This document shows positions 35,845 to 37,061 of a stretch of 37,061 nt of DNA, in pieces (positions within the stretch are counted from its first letter, which is position 1; each line of letters starts with the position of its first letter). A program made the position numbers and the translations under genes. This stretch comes from Isotricha intestinalis. Taxonomy: Eukaryota; Ciliophora; Litostomatea; Vestibuliferida; Isotrichidae. The notes beneath the pieces were generated by a model. That model saw only the letters and a list, made by a program, of their open reading frames with translations, did no database searches and was not told the DNA's origin. The stretch covers positions 1-37,061 of the forward strand of contig JAJJLU010000494.1 of NCBI GenBank assembly GCA_023807065.1, given 5' to 3'.

Positions 35845-37023
35845 ATGGATTGTTGTTATTTTGGAATTTTTTCATATAAATCTTTAGATATAATATTAAC
35901 TTTTATTTTTTTAACAATTAGAAATCAAACTCGAAATAGATATAATCAAAAAAATAAGGATAAAAATTTTATTCTTAAAAATATATATTTAAATTGTATT
36001 ATTGTATATTTAGGCCAATTTCTTTCAATATTTTTATTTTTAATCCAAAAAAAATTAAGTACTTCAGAAAAGTATAACAAAAATGAAGCGGAGTTGGTTT
36101 CAAAATATAAATTATTAAAAATATTTAATCCAAAAGCAAAAGAAATAAAATTTTTACCATCAAAGAAAAAAATGCAATATTTTATTTTAATTTTTATATC
36201 ATCAATTTTTGGTATATTAAGTTCTTTATTTTTATATTCAAGAAGTATTTCAATAGGTGAAATTCCTATTTTTTTTATTTTAACAACTTTAATTTTATCA
36301 AACAAATTTTTAAATGAAACATATTATAGACATCATTATTTTAGTTTATTAATAATATTAATTAGTAGTATTTTTCATATAATTTATGAAATTAAAAACG
36401 AAAATTTAAAAGAATATAGTTATCGTATTTTAATTATTTTTATTGCTTCTGTTTTAAATGGAATTCAAGGAATTATTCAAAAACATTTAATGAAATTTCA
36501 TTATATTTCTCCTTTTGTTATATTAACTCATCAAGGATTTATATCTACTATTTTATTAATAATATTATGTTCTATTTTCTCTTATATTAAATGCAATATA
36601 TTTTTAATGGAAATACAATTTTGTTTTAAAGAAAATGAGCAAATATTTGATTTTCAACAAATTACAAGTTTCGAAAAGTCAGATATATTATCTATTATTA
36701 TTTATTCATTATCATCAATGTTATATTATATAATGAAAACATTAGTAATATATTTTTGGACTCCTTGTCATTTTGGAGTATCAATTTCTTTAACTGAAAT
36801 TGGAAATATTATTTATAAATATGAAAAAAAACACCTGTATTATTATATTATTCAAATAGTGATTCGTGTTGTTTATTTTTTTGCTACTCTGATTTTTTGT
36901 GAATTGCTTATTCTAAATTTTTGTGGTTTAAATTTTAACACATATAATGAAGTCCATAATAGAGCAAATATTGAAATTCAAGAAATAACAGAGAATATAG
37001 AAATTTCTATTGATTCAGATTAA
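35845..37023 (+). CDS. Multi-spanning membrane transporter (DMT/SLC35-like), intact paralogue
   Basis: A 392-residue protein with about nine or ten hydrophobic segments, for example IILTFIFLTI, YLGQFLSIFLFLI, YFILIFISSIFGILSSLFLY, ILIIFIASVLNGIQGIIQK, FISTILLIILCSIFSYI and YFFATLIFCELLILNFCG. It lacks a signal peptide; the N-terminus (MDCCYFGIFSYKSL) has two Cys near the start. It is paralogous to the frameshifted gene at 29349-30444 (shared ISPF and FCExxIxNFCG). The topology is that of drug/metabolite transporters such as SLC35 nucleotide-sugar carriers or EamA proteins; the substrate is unknown. It starts 56 bp after the aspartic-protease-like gene and ends with TAA 38 bp before the window edge. 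Confidence 0.7.
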   Translation: MDCCYFGIFSYKSLDIILTFIFLTIRNQTRNRYNQKNKDKNFILKNIYLNCIIVYLGQFLSIFLFLIQKKLSTSEKYNKNEAELVSKYKLLKIFNPKAKEIKFLPSKKKMQYFILIFISSIFGILSSLFLYSRSISIGEIPIFFILTTLILSNKFLNETYYRHHYFSLLIILISSIFHIIYEIKNENLKEYSYRILIIFIASVLNGIQGIIQKHLMKFHYISPFVILTHQGFISTILLIILCSIFSYIKCNIFLMEIQFCFKENEQIFDFQQITSFEKSDILSIIIYSLSSMLYYIMKTLVIYFWTPCHFGVSISLTEIGNIIYKYEKKHLYYYIIQIVIRVVYFFATLIFCELLILNFCGLNFNTYNEVHNRANIEIQEITENIEISIDSD

Positions 37024-37061
37024 ATATATTTAATTATAAAATTTGATTTGTTTGAGCAAAA

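Noticed and set aside
1..37061. CRISPR array, integron, phage or bacterial operon
   Set aside because: No spaced repeats, integrases or bacterial gene order; introns, PKG, dynein light chain and F-box genes show eukaryotic DNA.

Overview
The window is about 37 kb of very AT-rich eukaryotic DNA from a unicellular organism. Genes are intron-poor, closely packed and on both strands. TAA is the usual stop; TGA (genes ending at 6425 and 21998) and TAG (gene ending at 31363) are also used, Trp is TGG and Gln is CAA, so the code is standard. ATGs usually follow a run of A. The few introns I can infer are short (25, 31 and 46 or 76 nt, GTAA...AG). The first 33 bases are irregular CCCCAAT/CCCCAT repeats in telomere orientation, so the left edge looks like a chromosome end. 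A four-cNMP-domain PKG with a Thr gatekeeper and a predicted acylated MGC N-terminus is of the alveolate type. With short introns and a G4-rich telomere this leans towards a ciliate-like or other alveolate protist with the standard code, but that is inference.

Layout. 1-1349: telomere-like repeat and a subtelomeric zone with eroded ORF pieces. 1350-5276: F-box/LRR protein, TauE/SafE transporter and a DC1-like zinc protein. 5277-7435: gene-poor, with a small secreted protein, an elongation-factor-like fragment and possible fossils. 7436-13127: unknown basic protein, divergent Hsp70 and a secreted GH31 alpha-glucosidase. 13128-18885: small two-exon gene, zinc/KKEEE/WD40 protein, an intron-containing gene ending in a CaaX box (not visible as a single ATG-started ORF), and a coiled-coil WD40 protein. 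19034-26142: LC8-like dynein light chain, two-domain cNMP-binding protein, frameshifted secreted transglutaminase-like gene, RING-H2 protein and an Asn-rich unknown. 26454-37023: PKG-like kinase, frameshifted membrane transporter, phosphoglycerate mutase, zinc-module protein, a heavily decayed sulfatase-like pseudogene, an aspartic-protease-fold membrane protein without catalytic Asp, and an intact paralogue of the frameshifted transporter.

The genes do not form an operon-like system. Themes are cyclic-nucleotide signalling (two genes), ubiquitin/zinc/WD40 scaffolds (five or six genes) and secreted or membrane proteins. The most informative points are the hidden 5' exon of the PKG, the split CaaX gene, the telomere repeat, the shared N-terminal zinc module in two otherwise different proteins, and the number of decaying or frameshifted genes.
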